From the NCBI GenBank assembly GCA_020735665.1, contig CP085928.1, positions 434,001-498,000 of the forward strand: a DNA stretch of 64,000 nt. Reading direction: 5' to 3'. Positions 62,133 through 64,000 of the stretch are shown here, piece by piece. The stretch is from Lachnospiraceae bacterium GAM79. GTDB lineage: Bacteria > Bacillota > Clostridia > Lachnospirales > Lachnospiraceae. Every line of letters starts with the position of its first letter. The stretch's first letter is position 1. The position numbers and the translations under genes are program-made. The notes below the pieces were generated by a model. That model was not told where the DNA came from, made no database searches, and saw nothing but the letters and a program-made list of their open reading frames with translations.

Positions 62133-63005
62133 ATGCAGGAAATGAAACCGATTAAAGAGGGTAAAGTACGTGAGATTTATGATAATGGTGACAGCCTTAT
62201 CATGGTAGCAACAGACCGTATCAGTTGTTTTGATGTCATTTTAAAGAATATCGTTACAAAGAAGGGTACAGTCCTGACACAGATGTCCAAATTCTGGTTC
62301 GATATGACAGAAGATATTCTTCCAAACCATATGATCTCGGTTGACGTAAAGGATATGCCTGAATTTTTCCGGCAGGAGAAATTTGACGGAAACAGTATGA
62401 TGTGCAAGAAGTTGGAAATGCTCCCTGTTGAGTGTATCGTTCGTGGTTATATCACAGGAAGTGGCTGGGCAAGCTACAAAGAAAACGGTACAGTATGCGG
62501 TATCAAGCTTCCGGAAGGATTAAAAGAATCCGATAAGCTTCCGGAACCGATCTACACACCTTCCACAAAGGCAGAGATCGGAGATCATGATGAGAATATC
62601 TCATACGAGCAGAGTGTTGAATATCTGGAAAAGAGATTTCCTGGCAAGGGCGAAGAATATGGCGCAAAGCTTCGTGACTATACAATCGCTTTATATAAGA
62701 AGTGTGCAGAATATGCATTATCAAGAGGTATCATCATAGCAGATACCAAGTTCGAGTTTGGTCTGGATGAGAATGGCAATATTGTTCTCGGTGATGAGAT
62801 GCTCACACCGGACAGCTCCCGTTTCTGGCCTGCTGAAGGATATGAACCGGGACATGGTCAGCCATCCTTTGATAAGCAGTTTGCGCGTGACTGGTTAAAG
62901 GCAAATCCGGATAACAACTGGGAGCTTCCTGATGAGATCGTTCAGAAGACAATTGACAAATATCTTCAGGCATATGAGCTTCTCACAGGCAAGCCTTTAA
63001 AGTAA
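62133..63005 (+). CDS. purC: SAICAR synthetase
   Basis: PurC joins aspartate to CAIR in purine synthesis. The 290-residue protein is the longer type (E. coli has 237) and shows KEGKVREIYDNGDSLIMVATDRISCFDV at the start, VRGYITGSGWASY (about 108-120), ADTKFEFGLDENGNIVLGDE and a C-terminal DKQFARDWL. These are the standard PurC signatures. GAGG lies 9-10 bases before the ATG. No other purine gene is in the window. A probable promoter precedes it and a hairpin terminator follows. Confidence 0.97.
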   Translation: MQEMKPIKEGKVREIYDNGDSLIMVATDRISCFDVILKNIVTKKGTVLTQMSKFWFDMTEDILPNHMISVDVKDMPEFFRQEKFDGNSMMCKKLEMLPVECIVRGYITGSGWASYKENGTVCGIKLPEGLKESDKLPEPIYTPSTKAEIGDHDENISYEQSVEYLEKRFPGKGEEYGAKLRDYTIALYKKCAEYALSRGIIIADTKFEFGLDENGNIVLGDEMLTPDSSRFWPAEGYEPGHGQPSFDKQFARDWLKANPDNNWELPDEIVQKTIDKYLQAYELLTGKPLK

Positions 63006-63039
63006 TAGGAAAGTAATAGAATAGCACTTAATTTTATTA

Positions 63040-63076
63040 GGCGGTGTAGGTACGAAGTATTGTATTTATACCGCCT
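63040..63076 (+). terminator. Terminator after purC
   Basis: GGCGGTGTA (63040-63048) pairs with TATACCGCC-like sequence at 63067-63075, after an A/T-rich loop. The T tract is weak (TGAATTAATTTT). Confidence 0.55.
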
Positions 63077-63130
63077 GAATTAATTTTCTGAATATTTGAC
63101 AAAATGCCTGTAAAATCTGACAATTATGGG

Positions 63131-63159
63131 TTGACGCTTAAAAAATGGCATGCTATAGT
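63131..63159 (+). promoter_or_regulatory. Strong sigma-A promoter with no large gene downstream
   Basis: TTGACG at 63131-63136 and TATAGT at 63154-63159 have a 17-base spacer. Transcription should start near 63166 and end at the terminator 63221-63268. Confidence 0.75.
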
Positions 63160-63203
63160 CAGCTCATAAGAAATACAACAGATAAAAAATTACCAGGGGT
63201 TTT

Positions 63204-63251
63204 ATGGTGATTATAATAAAAAGATGGAATCTTATTACAATGGGGTGGTAA
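63204..63251 (+). CDS. Putative 15-residue peptide
   Basis: The frame ATG 63204 to TAA 63251 encodes MVIIIKRWNLITMGW, hydrophobic with a short basic centre. AGGGG in CCAGGGGTTTT is 4-5 bases before the ATG. Its coding region overlaps the terminator stem of the transcript. It may be translated or may be chance. Confidence 0.35.
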   Translation: MVIIIKRWNLITMGW

Positions 63252-63268
63252 GATTCCATCTTATTTTT
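63221..63268 (+). terminator. Strong terminator of the small transcript
   Basis: AAGATGGAATCTTA (63221-63234) pairs perfectly with TAAGATTCCATCTT (63249-63262), followed by ATTTTTTT. Confidence 0.88.
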
Positions 63269-63361
63269 TTGCGTTGTCAGGGAGATTCTCATTATAAGAA
63301 ATCTCATTCTGTAAAGCGGAAATATGTCTGGGAGCTTGTTTCAGGACAAGGCTCCTGTGTA

Positions 63362-64000
63362 TTATCTGAATGAATTATATGTCTCTCCGGCTTTCATTGT
63401 TATACCGCGAAGCTCAGCCATTTCGCTGATGGTTACAAGCTGATAACCATTTTTGATCAGTCTCGGAATAAATGTCTTTGATGCAATAGCTGTTGATTCA
63501 TGCAGATCATGAACTAAGATGACAGCACCGTCATAAGCCCCATCTACTACTCTTGTGATCGTTGTAGGAGTACTTCTTGTTTCCCAGTCTCTGGTATCGA
63601 CCGACCACAGGATCATCGGAAGCCCAACATTCTTTCGTACAGTTTCGTTAATACAGCCACCGGGTGGACGCATCAGTGTAGGTGCTACACCGATTGCACG
63701 GACAATGGCGTCTGATCCTTTTTTGATCTCATCTTTGATGCCGGCTGCCGATAATTGGTTGAGCCATGCATGGTCATAAGTATGAGTACCAATCTCGCAG
63801 CCCAGGTTATATGCCCGTTTTACATAGGATGGATAAGCAGGAACACGGTTGCCGACAACGAAGAAGGTTGCAACGGCATCATATTTTTCCAGAGTATTCA
63901 GTACGATAGGAGTATAAGGAGATGGTCCATCGTCAAATGTCAGAGCTACCATTTTCTTATTTCCATCTACGGTACGGTAGATAGCACCATTTTTATCTGT
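63362..64000 (-). CDS. Polysaccharide deacetylase (NodB domain), 5' end outside window
   Basis: The frame is open to the right edge, so the protein starts beyond the window. The visible 213 residues hold a complete NodB domain with the motifs VALTFDDGPSP (catalytic and metal Asp), HTYDHAWL (H-x3-H zinc ligands), RPPGGCINE, WSVDTRDW and VILVHDLH, in the order of carbohydrate esterase family 4. Such enzymes deacetylate peptidoglycan or other N-acetylated glycans outside the cell. The N terminus, probably with a signal or membrane anchor, is not visible. Confidence 0.93.
   Translation of the reverse strand, partial: TDKNGAIYRTVDGNKKMVALTFDDGPSPYTPIVLNTLEKYDAVATFFVVGNRVPAYPSYVKRAYNLGCEIGTHTYDHAWLNQLSAAGIKDEIKKGSDAIVRAIGVAPTLMRPPGGCINETVRKNVGLPMILWSVDTRDWETRSTPTTITRVVDGAYDGAVILVHDLHESTAIASKTFIPRLIKNGYQLVTISEMAELRGITMKAGETYNSFR

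Larger units (their letters stand above)
63166..63268 (+). ncRNA. Candidate small RNA or tiny mRNA
   Basis: This roughly 100-base unit lies between a good promoter and a strong terminator. It contains the 15-codon frame 63204-63251 (MVIIIKRWNLITMGW), with AGGGG 4-9 bases upstream; its 3' half lies within the terminator stem. The only other gene nearby is on the opposite strand. It may be an sRNA, a small hydrophobic peptide or a type I toxin; nothing decides between them. Confidence 0.55.

Overview
The window reads as a chromosome segment of a low-to-mid GC, anaerobic, Gram-positive gut Clostridium of the Lachnospiraceae type (Coprococcus/Roseburia/Lachnospira-like; inferred from protein style, not from a marker gene). 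Supporting signs are the valine T-box in front of valS, a TPP riboswitch in front of thiC, a HydE-type [FeFe]-hydrogenase maturase, a two-gene SUF-like Fe-S system, a CIRCE-like operator in front of hsp20, strong GGAGG ribosome sites, several TTG/GTG starts, and many lipoproteins and anchored surface proteins. I see no rRNA, tRNA or CRISPR array.

Layout. 1-8.7 kb: end of a GH13 glucosidase, a lipoprotein metalloprotease, T-box plus valS, nudC, a flavin-reductase-like gene and degV. 8.7-19.2 kb: an accessory, decaying stretch with small membrane proteins, a Nudix gene cut off at an IS1380-type element, a large mosaic M64 surface peptidase with foreign-looking codon use, a frameshifted wall-anchor tail, and short cargo genes (DUF6061-like, three GNATs, DUF3267, CD3324-like, frameshifted RNHCP). 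19.5-33.2 kb: a YibE/F membrane protein, a wall-anchored phosphoesterase, an orphan MNT nucleotidyltransferase with a truncated HepT, and a four-gene unit of permuted GH3 beta-glucosidase, giant VWA protein, Ig-like membrane protein and a repeat-tailed membrane protein. 33.4-41 kb: panD and a tandem array of four paralogous lipoproteins plus the relic of a fifth. 41-54 kb: an alpha/beta-hydrolase/methyltransferase fusion, GH25 lysozyme, a B12-binding radical SAM protein, alr, hydE, TPP-controlled thiC and a threonine/serine exporter. 54-64 kb: LysR regulator, panE-like reductase, hsp20, LUD protein, a divergent HTH/Ser-Thr kinase pair, the Fe-S genes, purC, a candidate small transcript and a polysaccharide deacetylase running off the end.

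The most unusual signal is a set of long inverted-repeat elements that fill intergenic gaps, mostly between convergent genes (near 37.4, 46.9, 49.8, 56.8 and 60.0 kb). The arms pair almost perfectly within each locus but differ completely between loci, and at alr, thiC and hsp20 they run into the stop codons of neighbouring genes. Three loci (four copies) carry the same central core, and its small hairpins show compensatory base changes between copies. This does not fit ordinary terminators or MITEs. It is the best candidate here for an undescribed element.

Second candidates are the VWA/Ig/tyrosine-repeat operon, the lipoprotein array, the hydrolase-methyltransferase fusion and a roughly 100-nt transcript unit with a 15-codon ORF near 63.2 kb.
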